Shown: positions 30,897 through 42,540 of the stretch, piece after piece | How the letters are laid out: every line of letters starts with the position of its first letter | Position numbering within the stretch: the stretch's first letter is position 1 | DNA from: Lactuca virosa | Lineage: Eukaryota; Streptophyta; Magnoliopsida; Asterales; Asteraceae | Reading direction: 5' to 3' | DNA: 64,000 bases | NCBI GenBank assembly: GCA_928212115.1 | Contig: CAKMRJ010000001.1 | Location: forward strand, 370,983,026-371,047,025 | Notes under the pieces: generated by a model | The model's database searches: none | Told to the model about the DNA's origin: nothing | What the model saw: the letters and a program-made list of their open reading frames with translations, nothing else | Program-made: the position numbers and the translations under genes

Positions 30897-33800
30897 GTAC
30901 TTTTCTTGTGAGTTCTGTACCTGCCTTAGTGTTATTTGACTCGGGTGCGAGTCGATCATTTGTGTCGATAGCGTTTAGCCGGCACATCAGTAGCCGACGA
31001 GAGGCGTTGAGTCGACCTCTGCGAGTTTCCATAGCAGACGAGCGAGCGGTGTATGCTACGGATGTGATACGAGGATGTGTACTCGAGATCTTCGGTGTTG
31101 AGTTCCCGATAGATCTGGTCCCGATAGCGATAGGGGACGTGTGTGTCATAGTGGGCATGGATTGGTTGAGCCGATTTAGGGCTGTTATAGAATGCGAGCG
31201 ACAGTTGGTGACGATACGAGACCCTAGTGGGGGAGTGCTTACGGTATACGGCGAGGGTACCCGATGTGGGTCGGCGTTTTGTTCGGCTGCCAGAGCGAGA
31301 CAGAGTTTACAGCAGGGCTGCAGCGGATTTGTAGCCTATGTGATGGACACACGAAAGGCCGCCGAGAGGCCGCCGAGAGGCCAAGTTCGGTAGATGACGT
31401 TCCGATAGTGCGCGAGTTCCCGGATGTTTTTCCCGAGGAGTTGCCGGGTGTGCCTCCCGAGAGGCAGGTAGAGTTCCGCATCGATTTGGTTTCGGGGGCA
31501 GCGCCTATCGCCAAGGCGCCTTATCGCCTTGCGCCGCCAGAGATGCAGGAGTTATCCTCGCAGCTTCAGGAGCTGCTGGGGAAGGGGTTTATTAAACCGA
31601 GTAGTTCCCCTTGGGGAGCACCGATCAATTTTTGTCAAGAAAAAGGATGGTTCACACCGGATGTGTATAGATTACCGGGAGTTGAACAAGTTGACGGTCA
31701 AGAACCGTTATCCATTACCGAGGATCGACGATTTGTTCGATCAGTTGCAGGGAGCGTCTTGGTTCTCCAAGATTGATCTGAAGTCTGGATATCATCATAT
31801 GAGAGTGCGTGATGAGGATATCCAGAAGACGGCGTTCAGGACTCGTTATGGGCCTTACGAGTTCGTGGTGATGCCTTTTGGGCTCGCCAATGCACCAGCA
31901 ACGTTCATGGATCTCATGAACAGGGTGTGTAGACCGATGTTGGATCGTTCAGTGATCGTGTTCATCGACGATATACTGGTGTATTCGAGATCTAGAGAGC
32001 AGCACGAGGAGCATCTGAGAGAGATCCTCAGGGTATTGAGGACGGAGAGGCTTTATGCAAAATTCTCCAAGTGCGAGTTCTGGTTACGGGAAGTCCAGTT
32101 CTTGGGGCACCTCGTCAACCAGAATGGGATATTGGTCGATCCGGCCAAGATTGAGGTGGTTATGAGGTGGGAAGTGCCGAGATCACCCATCGAGATCAGG
32201 AGTTTTTTGGGATTGGCCGGCTACTATCGGAGATTTCTCCAAGATCGTCGTGCCCCTCACCAGGTTGACCCGGAAGGGTGTTGCTTTTTCATGGGGTCCG
32301 GAGCAGCAGACCTCGTTTGAGACACTTCGCCAGAAGTTATGCGAAGCCCCTGTGTTAGCCCTCCCGGAAGGGATGGAGGATTTGGTGGTGTATTGTGACG
32401 CATCGATATCAGGGTTGGGTGTAATACTTATGCAGAGGGGGCATGTGATAACATATGCATCGAGGCAGCTGAAGCCTCATGAGACGAGGTATCCCACCCA
32501 CGATCTGGAGTTGGGGGCAGTGGTGTTCGCCCTCAAGATCTGGCGTCACTATTTGTATGGGGTTCGGTGTACCATATACACGGACCACAAGAGCTTGAAG
32601 TATTTGATGGATCAGCCCAATCTGAATATGCGTCAGAGGAGATGGTTGGACGTGGTAAAGGATTACGATTGTGAGATCCTGTACCACCCAGGCAAAGCTA
32701 ATGTTGTAGCTGATGCCCTGAGCCGTAGGGCGGAGAGTGCCCCGATTCGAGACATTTGTATGCGACTGACAGTGATGACTCCGGTGTTGGACACCATTCG
32801 GGAGGCCCAAGCAGAGGCCGTGATACCGGAGAACCGCAAGAGGGAGCGGGTGATCGGGCATGTGTCCGAGTTCGTTACCGATAGTCGAGGGCTGATGACC
32901 TTTCAAGGTCGGATTTGGGTGCCGTATGCAGGCAGGGCACGTACCATTCTGATGGAGGTGGCTCATAGATCGAGGTTCTCGATCCATCTCGGGGCCACTA
33001 AGATGTATTTGGACCTGAAGAAAGATTATTGGTGGCCCTGTATGAAAAGGGATGTCGCGTGGTTTGTCGAGAGGTGTTTGACCTGTCGCAGGGTTAAGGC
33101 CGAGCACCAGCGTCCGCATGGCAAGTTGCAGCCACTTGAGGTTCCCCAGTAGAAGTGGGAACATATTTCAATGGATTTTATCACCAAGTTGCCGAGGACC
33201 GCGAGGGGCGTCGATGCAATTTGGGTGATAGTCGACCGGCTGACTAAGAGCGCTCACTTCCTTGCTATCAGGGAGAGCTCTTCTGCTGAGAGGTTGGCAG
33301 AGTTGTATGTGAGGGAGGTGGTATCGCGTCATGGAGTACCGGTCTCGATTGTGTCAGATCGAGATGTACGTTTCACTTCCAGGTTCTGGAAGAAGTTCCA
33401 CGAGGAGTTGGGTACGAGGTTGCATTTCAGTACCGCCTACCACCCCCAGACGGACGGACAGAGTGAGCGGACGATTCAGACGCTCGAGGACATGCTCCGA
33501 GCATGTGTGTTGGACTTCGGGGGGAAGTTGGGACACGTATCTGCCGTTGGCTGAGTTTTCCTACAACAACAGCCACCATTCGAGTATTGGTATGCCTCCC
33601 TTCGAGTTGTTGTATGGGAGGAGGTGTCGGACTCCCATTTGCTGGGGAGAGGTAGGGCAGCGTGTGATGGGTAGCACTGAGATAGTGCTTCAGAAGACAG
33701 AGCAGATACAGCAGGTCAGACAGAGGTTATTAACGGCTCAGAGTCGTCAGAAGAGTTATGCAGATAGGCGACGATCCGAGCTGGAGTTCCAGGTTGGAGA

Positions 33801-34237
33801 CTTCGTACTCCTGAAGGTGTCTCCTTGGAAAAGAGTAATCCGATTCAGGAAGAGGGGCAAGCTGGGGCCCCGGTATATCGGGCCCATTTAGGGTGATCGC
33901 GAGGGTGGGCAAGGTAGCATATCGGTTGGAGCTACCTGCGGAGTTGAGCCAGATTCACGATACCTTCCACGTGTCTCAGTTGAGGAAGTGTATAGCCGAC
34001 GAGTCGGCGGTGGTACCGCTGGAGGATATTCAGGTGGATGCGAGCCTGAATTATGCTGAGAGACCAATCGCGATCCGGGACCGGAAGATCAAGGTTCTGA
34101 GGAACAAGGAAGTGCCCCTGGTGCAGGTCCAGTGGCAACATCGGAAAGGGTCCGAGCTGACCTGGGAGCCGGAGTTGGAGATGCGGGAGCAACATCCAGA
34201 GTTGTTTGTCGAGCAGGACTTCGAGGGCGAAGTCTGA
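30897..34237 (+). pseudogene. pol: Element C pol, broken by small indels
   Basis: Protease-reverse transcriptase-RNase H-integrase polyprotein of a chromovirus-type element. Protease LFDSGASRSFVS near 30930. Lesion 1: an 11-bp tandem duplication at 31358-31379. Lesion 2: one extra A near 31626. Reverse transcriptase from about 31630, with GYHHMRVRDEDIQK and FIDDIL near 31965. Lesion 3: a 10-bp loss near 32233. RNase H (VYCDASISG, TDHKSLKYL) about 32390-32700; integrase zinc part with CLTCRRVK near 33080. Lesion 4: TGG-to-TAG stop at 33150. Integrase core from MDFITKLP (33171) through YHPQTDGQSER. Lesion 5: one extra G near 33520. Lesion 6: a shift near 33890. C-terminal tail WQHRKGSELTWEPELEMREQ is chromodomain-like. 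Not functional as read. Confidence 0.92.
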
Positions 34238-34240
34238 TTC

Positions 34241-34254
34241 TAGTGGGGGAGAAT
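34241..34254 (+). promoter_or_regulatory. Element C polypurine tract
   Basis: TAGTGGGGGAGAAT directly before the 3' LTR. Confidence 0.85.
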
Positions 34255-35305
34255 TGTAACATCCGGATTCCCAGGTATCTTATTTTAAGTATTTATATTG
34301 AAATTTAGAGAGGGACTCGGCGAGTAGGTGCTCAGACTCGCCGAGTGGGATCGCGCATTTTTGGTCTGATTTAATGAAGGACTCGACGAGTCGATGCGTG
34401 GACTCGGCGAGTCCGCGCTGTTAAGTGAAACCCTAATTCTCGAGGCCTGTGCCCTATTTAAAGGCCTTTATAGCCTCCATTGCGGCCACTTCACCCCTGA
34501 GAAACCCTAGAGAGAGAGAGAGAACGTTTGTGGTGCAAGAGGAAGGCTAAATCACTATTTCTTGTGTGTTTTAGCAAAAGAGAAGTAGTTTCCAACAAGA
34601 GGAGGTCAAGGGAGCTGTGGATCCAGGGTTTTCAAGTTCAGATCTACACTATTGAGGAGGAGGCTAGGTCGGGACGTTGAGCACGAGAGTTTATCCGACT
34701 TCATTGAGGTGAGTCTTCTCACTATATTGTACCTGGAAGGGTACCTATGTGTGACCGAAAGGTCTTGTATGCTATGATGTATGTGCTATATGCGGTTATG
34801 TGATATGTATGTGCTATGTATGTTATGTATGGTAAGGACCGGAAGGTCGGGATGATATATATGTATGTGCTATGTATGTTACGTATGGTAAGGACCGGAA
34901 GGTCAGGATGATATGGACCCGGAAGGTTAAGAGGTTACGGACCGGAAGGTCGATACGGGTAGGACCGGAAGGTCTACCGGGACTCGGGACGGAAGTCCCT
35001 TGAGACACATGGATCGGAAGATCCTACAGAGTTATGGCCTGGAAAGGCGTATGTGTGGTATGTGGTATTTTGGGGAACTCACTAAGCATTTATGCTTACA
35101 ATTGTTACGATATGTGTTTCAGGTACTAGCGAGGATCGCGGGAAGGCGCCGACGTGATCCGTACACACTTATGGAGTTTATGTTATTGAGATTCTGGGAC
35201 AAGTTTTGTTATGACACAATGGATACATTATGTTTTTGTGATTATTGTGTGATTGAAAGTATGTTTTAAAAATGAAAAATTGTTTTGAAAATTTACGTTG
35301 TTACA
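34255..35305 (+). repeat. Element C 3' LTR
   Basis: 1051 bp. The first palindrome, at 34315, is ACTCGGCGAGT, intact where the 5' copy is mutated. TATTTAAAG lies at 34455-34463 and GGAA-loop hairpins at about 34754-35000. Confidence 0.93.
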
Positions 35306-35716
35306 GCGATCCAAATAAATATACCCTTCGTCAATGTTATTGTGTTGGGTGGAAGTATTTGATAGGGGTGATTGGCAAGTGTCTTGGACATAAGACTTGG
35401 TAGTTTTGACGAGTTGAACCTGTTTGAGCAATGGATTGTGTATGCCATGGCTTGCAACAAAAGATTGGACTTTGCTCAATTTTTTTGATCAACTGGTTGA
35501 ATGCATCACTGGGAACAAAAAGCCAACCTACTTTCCATATCCTCATTAGCTTGCATTAATTCTAGCTCGTACTGGAGAGGGTTACATTGTCAACCATGGA
35601 GTCTTCATACAATTTCTAGTTCTCTCATCAAAGATTATCAATGTCAGTCCCATTGAAGGAGATACACATCTTACTCAGTGGATGGAGGATTGGGTCACAA
35701 ATCCTTATGAAGTTGA
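35306..35716 (+). pseudogene. Copia second ORF, middle part
   Basis: Continuation after element C: NKYTLRQCYCVGWKYLIGV, stops, then MACNKRLDFAQFFFDQLVE near 35451, later LSSKIINVSPIEGDTHLTQ near 35622 and WMEDWVTNPYEV before the next insertion. At least three stops or shifts. The reading passes directly into 36433 once the solo LTR is ignored, which confirms that insertion boundary. Confidence 0.62.
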
Positions 35717-36427
35717 TGATGGGTTTTCTAGGTTATAAACAGAAATTACATGTGGCGGAAAAAACACTTAAATCCTTAAGTTCACATGCAACCTAGAATG
35801 GGTCTATGTTTTTTCTATTGATAGCAACTAACTATGAATATCAAGAAAACCCTAGGAGAGAGGCTATGAAATCGAAATTCATACATAAAATTAGGGTTAC
35901 ATACCTTTTGATTATTACTGTAAATAATCAAAATAGAATCCTTCTAAATCTTGGAAAGCTAGCACCAAATGAATGGATGCCTCCAATGGCTTGTACCCAA
36001 AACTCTAGTAGCAAGAAGACTTGAGGAGAGAGGAGACTAGAGCATAAATTTGGCTCTATGAAAGCAAGTAAAGGTATGTCGAAACAGGCACCCATGGTTT
36101 CCTATTTATACTTGCTTAAGGAAACTCTCATGGAAACCAAAGAGTCATTGAATGATTAATCCTAGAATTAAATCCAAATTAATTCTAATTAATCAATTAA
36201 TCATTACTATTTCTAATTAATATATTAATCATATACTACATATTAATAAATCATATATTTCAATCCCCAATTAGTTTATTATTCATATAATAAACTAACA
36301 AATTATCCTATATCTCCCACTGTCATTCTAATTAGTTTACTAGTTTTGAGGGCAACCCAAAAATGACTTTGCTTCTAATTCAAGAATATACCAATTTAGC
36401 TATTGGTTTAGACACCTTAATCCAACA
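35717..36427 (-). mobile_element. Copia-type solo LTR, minus strand (711 bp)
   Basis: Perfect target duplication gttga (35712-35716 and 36428-36432). On the minus strand it begins TGTTGGATTAAGG and ends AAAACCCATCA, typical Copia LTR ends. AT-rich, with TTAATTAAT runs. No coding sequence. The split second ORF of the host Copia reads through the empty site. Confidence 0.85.
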
Positions 36428-38475
36428 GTTGAATCCCCTAACTCTAATGAAAAGGATGATGTTGATGATGAAAAAGATGAATCTGATGTTGATGCTGACA
36501 CACCAGACACTGATATGGGAGAGGCTTCTGCTCAGGGAATGACCATTAACTCTCCCCCAAGATTAAACCAGCACATTTGTTTTCCTTCGTCGTCTCCTTC
36601 TTCAATAACTCCTTCTGCAGAAGATATCACACAGTGCAAATCATCCCCACCTCTAGTGGAAACCATTGATCCACTGATTCAAGCTGTAATTTCTTTAAGT
36701 CTAGTATTTCCTCCTCCTCAAGCTGCAACTATCTTTCCACTTCAAACTCCTCTACAACCTACTGCTAACTTTCAGGGGGAGTCTAGTTCCGACTTCCAAA
36801 CGATTGTGCTCTCTCAGCTCTCCTTATTGGTTCAAATAACTCAGTTACTTGGAGACAGACTAACCAAAGTTGAGAGTGATTTGGCTGACATCAAACGTAT
36901 AATGGCTCTGATTGATAATGATTATGAGATGGTTGAAGACACTCCCCTTAGCTCTCCAGACAATGATCAACCACATCCACCACCACGATCTGGTAATAAT
37001 CCTCCATAGCCACCATCTAACCCCCCCTCCTCGCACTCCCTCTCCACCTTATAAATCCCATCCCCAAACTGATGATGCCAAAAAGGAGGAGAATCAAGAA
37101 CTGGTGATGATGTCTGCAATTCCATTTCAGCCTGAACTGTCTGAATCGGAAAGGGAGGACAATCAAGGAGTAGTGGTTGTTATCCCTGAACCAGTGAGTG
37201 ATGATTAACCTAAGCCGGAAGCTGATAATGATCAGTCTGAGACTAATAATGATGATTATGAAGGGTTTCTTGATATGGACTTCATGACACAGACTGCTAG
37301 TCCGACTATCCCTCTCAGTCTTGTTTATCTTGATGCATTTTCTAAGGGGGAGATTCCTCATGGAACTCACAGTGACATTGAGTCTGATGATGATAAGCTT
37401 AATCCAAGAAAAAGAAAGGCTTCCTTCTCAAGGGAGAAAATGATGCTAAAGCATGAAGTACCTCAACTGCTGGTGGTTCTTCAACCCCTCCTTCTTCCAA
37501 GAAAAGCAAATTCACGACTGATTTGGAAGAATTGGATGAGAACTGGCAAATGACCATTGAGGAGGTTAAAGAAATCATGCTCGAGGATAATGCTTCAGTT
37601 TGAAAAAGAAGAGATAAACATCAATCCATCAAACTTGTTCAAATCCTTGCATCAGCTGATGAAAAGATTAATGTTCAAGAGACAAATATTCAACATTTCA
37701 ATATCGATGTTGCCAAACGAAACAGGGTTTCCGATTTGAATGATCGAATTGACAGGAAGAAATTAGGAGATGTTCTAGCTCGAAGATATAAACCTGAGCC
37801 CATCATCAAGGTAAGGTGCTCCAAACCCAAGGATGAATCGCTCAAAATTCATATGGTCAGGAAGAAGGCAGAGTATGAATATACTGAAATTGTTTTTTAT
37901 CGTGAGTTAGTTAAATACGGCTACAACGAGTGGATCCAAATTTAATAGATAATTTCAAAAAATAAAGGTGTTCATGATCAAGAGGTAAAATTGGCAATTC
38001 AACAATTGGTTAACAAAGTTACGAAGTTGAACTTAGTGCCTTCAGCTGATCAATCTCAACCATCCACCTCAGATAGAACAAGCAAGCCCAGAATGTCCAA
38101 GTAAACTAAGTTCCTCCTTCCGTATGGTAATGTCTACATAAAAAACAAACTGCCAGTGGGTGTTGATCCAGTTCAACACATGTTCATTTGGGAACCAAAT
38201 CATGGTATCTTCTACCTTGATAGTCAAAATCAAATGCGCTTTCAACACACTGACGATCTTCCTGCTGCTCCCACTGAGCATATGTTTTATCTTTGTTTGG
38301 ACGACATGCATCATAAATAACTAGAATGAGTCTATCATGTGATGATCTCTCTTGAACTTAGTAAACATTTGCTTGATCATCATCTTGATGAATTTAAGTA
38401 GTTGAAACCTGAGATTTTGACAGAAGGTGAAAAGTTCTCCAATGACGATTTTGATGACTCCTTTGAAGATTAGTT
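36428..38475 (+). pseudogene. Copia second ORF, last part
   Basis: C-terminal region of the Copia second ORF. Acidic stretch (NEKDDVDDEKDESDVDAD, 36440-36500), then an open part to about 37009 rich in Pro/Ser, with a possible coiled-coil segment LSLLVQITQLLGDRLTKVESDLADIKRIMALID. Further pieces in changing frames: LDMDFMTQTASPTIPLSLVYLD near 37272, DLNDRIDRKKLGDVLARRYKPEP near 37735, YGNVYIKNKLPVGVDPVQHMF near 38121 and DDLPAAPTEHMFYL near 38252. Many stops. Function unknown; low-complexity and coiled-coil content suggest a structural or interaction role, which is inference. Confidence 0.58.
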
Positions 38476-38490
38476 TTGACATCATCAGAT

Positions 38491-38500
38491 AAGGGGAGAT
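38491..38500 (+). promoter_or_regulatory. Copia polypurine tract
   Basis: AAGGGGAGAT immediately before the 3' LTR. Confidence 0.8.
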
Positions 38501-38950
38501 TGTAAAGCCACACCTTATGATCTGATGAGTCATACACATAACACGTTGTCCATCAACAACTTCATCAATGACAACATGATCCTCATGATTTTAGTGATCA
38601 TTTTGTATATTAGATTGATACTTTGTATATTAGGTAAATATACTATGTGATTATAGAATAGATATCTGATCCGTAATCCTAGTGATCAGTATCAGACTTT
38701 ACATATATTAGAATATATCCCTAAAATAGTGGGATCTCCGTTTCTGTAATCGTATATAGTATACTATTAGGGTTAAACCCTAATAGAGCTTGGTGCCTCA
38801 CTTTGTGAGAATGTTCTCTTTGTGAGAACCTTTTCTTAGTGAAAACATTTTTGTGATGATCCTTGTTCTTTTGCTTTTATGTACTCTTTGTTTTGTTTGT
38901 TTTTCATTCATTATTCATACTTGAGTGTATCCGATCAATACGAACCTTCA
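38501..38950 (+). repeat. Copia 3' LTR
   Basis: 450 bp, begins TGTAAAGCC, ends ACCTTCA, followed by the target duplicate gtcat. It shows the empty target site of the 2187-4791 solo LTR. Confidence 0.9.
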
Positions 38951-38955
38951 GTCAT

Positions 38956-39540
38956 ATGTTGTAGTTATGCCACTGTTGTGACTATGTCTTCAATGTGCTT
39001 ATATTGAGTTTTTAGAGTTTGTAGTCATATAATCTTCCATTTTTGGATGTGAATCATCATGATTATCATTTCTTGAGTTTTTTTAGAATTTTTATATGGC
39101 ATGTTATGTGCTGATTTATGTGATGAAGCTAAATTAGATGCCTTAGTTGATGATTATATGCAAATAAGTACATGCTTATATTTTAAAGATCTAATTAGTT
39201 CTATATAGGTAGTTTGTAGGTCTCTTGTCATGATTATACATTCTAGTGGATAGACTAAGGATCTTTTCAGGGATAGTGTGCTAGAACTGCATGTTTGATT
39301 AGCTACTTGACTATTGATTTGCTTGAGACATGTATCGATATTAATTCATTGTTAAGAAAATGCATTGGGATTGCATGCTCCTAGGATTAGATAGTCTCAT
39401 ATTGTTAGATTTTTCTCTATTGCACACTCATGTTTAAGTCCAACCCTTGTAGTGCAAGATCTTTCAGTCGAAGTACTTTTTAATTCTAGTGGCATGTAGT
39501 TAGTATTCATAAAATAGTTAGTTGACAATGATAGAAGTTT
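38956..39540. other. No recognisable gene
   Basis: AT-rich sequence that was contiguous with 1132-1932 before the Copia inserted. No coding or structured feature seen. Confidence 0.5.
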
Positions 39541-40020
39541 TTGTCCCCCAACGGGATAGCAGGATGTAATGGGATTCCTAATGATCTGGGAAAAGTGTTA
39601 GAATACGCTAGCGTAGGAATACACGTGATAAGGATCCTATAATGAGAGTCTAAGAAGATTAGCAGTGTGTGCTCAGGTGAGCACCCCTTTATGTGGTCAG
39701 AACATTTGGTAGTAAGTATTCACTAGGAAACTTTGAGACAGTTCTTGGAACGAGTACAAATATATGCGGAAGGTAGTATGGGCCCATACTATCGGAAGCA
39801 CAAGATCCGTACAGGATCAGTAAGAGTCGAAGAGGTTTATGAGGAGTTGGTAGATAGTAGATAGTGTGGTATGATGCTATGGTTTGTTTGTAGCATGATT
39901 TCATCTCTATCGATATTATAGCTATGGTTGCCCGGATGAGGATGATTCTAGATTTGGTGCAGACCTAAGTGGCCTGATGGCTTGAGTCTGAGTATTGCAG
40001 GGATGTGCACTTCATGATGA
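39541..40020 (+). mobile_element. Decayed Gypsy leader fragment
   Basis: Contains GCGGAAGGTAGTATGGGCCC with a following 'atactatcggaagcac', resembling the leader between primer site and gag in elements A (about 8165-8210) and C (about 29493-29530). No LTR or gag is attached. 40020-40099 holds nothing I can name. Confidence 0.5.
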
Positions 40021-40099
40021 CCACTTGCAAACTTCCCTCTCCACTCCTACAGACAATTTCTCTAATCTCAATGTGTGGAATCAATTCTTCCAATCATAC

Positions 40100-40753
40100 T
40101 GTAACATCCCAAAAATCAAGGTAAAATTTTCATTTTTAAAATCTAACCAAAAGTCATAATTTTTTACAAAACATAATTCTCAAAAGTAATAATAATGAAT
40201 CTGAGTATCCCAAAATCAAATATCATAAAATCAGAACAAATGTGGACGATCACACATTTGCTTTCCCACGATCATCTGAAGTACCTAAAACATAAAACTT
40301 AAACTGTAAGCTAAAGCTAAGTGAGTCTCCCCAAAATACCCCACGTAACAAATTATATACAAACATGCATGTTGGGTCCACAATCATTGGACTAAATTAC
40401 CCTCGGGTCCACAACCAACGGGTTGGATTACCCCCGACCCACAGTCATCGGATTGGATTGCCTCGACTCAATTAGCCATCGGACTGGAATGCCCAAGTCT
40501 GCCGGCTTACGCACATAGAAGTAAAGCCTCAACCCAAACCACACTATGTCGACATATGCAACAGATAAAACATATAACAGTAATATATAACCATGCAGAT
40601 CTTAACAGATCACCACAACATAACAACATTCTAAACCATAGTAACAATCTACTGGGCCGACATTGGTGCCTTCGACCCGCAGTTACAGTAAGAAAAACTC
40701 ACCTCACTGTCTGAAAAGATAGCAGAAAGAATGTTGCTCCAACTGTCAATTCT
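40100..40753 (-). mobile_element. Truncated Gypsy LTR, minus strand
   Basis: On the minus strand it ends GGGATGTTACA at 40100 and contains the AGTGAGTCTCCCC... / GTACCTAAAACAT acceptor region (TTTTAG|GTAC, decayed). A small hairpin CAACC-AACG-GGTTG lies at 40412-40425. The 5' part of the LTR is missing: at about 40753 the sequence changes abruptly to the 1547-bp array. Confidence 0.7.
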
Positions 40754-40993
40754 ATGTATGTGTCCTCCGCATAAAAAATGGTGCTCGGATCGAGTCTATT
40801 TTTGAAAATTGGTATTTCATTTCAAAGAACTTTTGTACATTAATTAGAATCGCTAGAAATTCGACGCACCCAAACACTCAGACAAACTACGTATCACCGA
40901 AAGAAGACAAACTAAAGTTCTGCTTCAGCAGATACACCACTCTAAGAGCCGGATATAGTGAACAAGTCATGATCTAACACAAATCGTCTAGAT

Positions 40994-41683
40994 CTTGACT
41001 AAAAAAGGAGTCGATTCGAGCACTGTTCTTCATGCGGAGAAGGATACTTACAAGATTAAATTTTAACAACGTAAGCATAGATAATCATTAGAATTAAGAA
41101 GTATAAACCAAAAACACATTTGCTATACTCTCAATAAGCCCCAATTTAAGATCCATATAAATATTAACAATGACATTCATAGTGAGCAGATCAACGCCGA
41201 CAAGACTTGTCAATGTTCTTTTATGCCCATTGACACCAATGAAGACACTATATGTTTTAAAATAAGGAGAAAACGGGAAATGTTTGCATACTTAGCTGCT
41301 TCGTACAATGTATTGTACATTACAATACTAGTTTCCACCAACAATATCAATGTCGCAGAACCAATATGAAAATGTATAATTGAAGGAGAAATTATATGGT
41401 CCGTAACAAGCATCTCTTTTTAGGGAAACACCTCCCCAAATCATCTGCTATTAGTAAAATGCAAACTAATGATGTTATTGTAATCTTGAATCTTATGAAC
41501 ACAATAAATCGGTCATACCTGTCTTAATTTCAACAACACCTTTTACAAAAAAAAATAATTGTAGAGATTGGCCATCGTTTCATTCAATTGGGTGAAATTT
41601 ATGCCCGACGACGATTCAACAATTTTGTAAACTTGTTTCACATGATAGTAACAATCTGAATCTCAGTTATTTGATGAATTCAT
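40994..41683 (-). pseudogene. Array unit 1, minus copy
   Basis: Broken gene for a small multi-span membrane protein of unknown family. The open part (41210-41413) reads HFHIGSATLILLVETSIVMYN and ends KEH at the one-base shift shared by the array's minus copies. Codon 7 is TGA, as in the minus copies of units 2-5. Near its end it lacks the stop pattern of the other copies. Confidence 0.7.
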
Positions 41684-42341
41684 ATTTTTAATTTAGTGTT
41701 AATATAGTGTGAAAGAAGTTTATAAAATAGTTTCGATCTTCTTCACACATAAATTTCACCAAATTGAATGAAACACCGGTCCATCTCTAAAATTATTATT
41801 TTGTTAATGATGTGGTTGAAGACCAAGACATGTATGATTGACTTACCATGTTCGTGAGATGCATGATAGCAGTAGCATCATTAGTTTTCATTCTCCTAAA
41901 TTCAACTAATTTGGGGAGGTTATTCCGCCAAAAGAGATACTAATATCGACCATATATTTCTCATTAAATAGTACGTCTCTTATACTGGTTCCCGCAACAT
42001 TGTTATTGTTATTGGACATTACTACTGTAATGTATAATACATTGGACGAAGAAGCTAAGTATGAAAACATAGCACTTTTTGTCCCCATTTTGGCATATCT
42101 AATGCATTCCTTGGTATCAAAGGACAACAAAAAAACATTGACAAGTTTTGCCGACGTTGGTTTGATTACTATACATGTCATTTTTCATACTTATCTGGAG
42201 CTTAAATCCAACCTTATTGATTGTATAGCAAAGTTTTTTTTGTTGTTGTTTTACTTCTTCATACTAACGATTATTTATGCTTACATGGTTAAAATCCCAT
42301 CATGTATGTTTCTTCCGCATAAAAAATGGTGCTCGGATTGA
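41674..42341 (+). pseudogene. Array unit 1, plus copy
   Basis: Open part 42000-42341 reads MLLLLDITTVMYN and continues through a hydrophobic stretch (FFLLLFYFFILTIIYAYMV) to PHKKWCSD and a stop. The upstream half is in another frame with stops. Predicted hydrophobic segments near residues 1-12, 30-45, 60-75 and 82-98 of this part. Confidence 0.7.
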
Positions 42342-42540
42342 CTCAATTTTTGAAAATTGGTATTTCATTTCAAAGAACTTTGTACATTAATTAAAATATC
42401 TAGAACTTCGACACACCCAAACACTCAGACAAATTGCGTATCACCGAAAGAAGACAAACTAAAGTTATGCTTCAGCACATACACCGCTCTGAGAGCCGGA
42501 TCTAGTGAACAAGTCATGATCTGACACAAAACATCTACAT

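Larger units (their letters stand above)
27997..35305 (+). mobile_element. Gypsy element C (Tekay-like), gag intact
   Basis: 7309 bp with perfect target duplication gcgat (27992-27996 and 35306-35310). LTRs 27997-29046 and 34255-35305 (1050 and 1051 bp) differ at roughly twenty-odd positions by eye, about 2%. Gag is open throughout. Pol has about six lesions, mainly small indels. Same family group as element A, but with shorter LTRs lacking A's extra palindrome pairs. Confidence 0.94.
1938..38950 (+). mobile_element. Copia retrotransposon split by seven nested insertions
   Basis: The direct repeat gtcat (1933-1937 and 38951-38955) flanks two related LTRs: 1938-5012, itself split, and 38501-38950. 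Removing the seven inner insertions and their duplicated 5-bp targets leaves about 7.65 kb, a normal Copia length. Order of what remains: 5' LTR, primer site, gag, a linker, a protease stub, a non-coding spacer with tandem repeats, a long second ORF, polypurine tract, 3' LTR. Integrase, reverse transcriptase and RNase H are absent: the frame stops just after the protease / pre-integrase start at 17096 and goes straight into spacer. It is therefore non-autonomous as well as broken. It is the oldest inserted layer of this block. Confidence 0.85.

Noticed and set aside
27551..38475. Copia second ORF as an envelope gene
   Set aside because: No signal peptide, transmembrane anchor or coiled-coil/fusion pattern; acidic and low-complexity instead.
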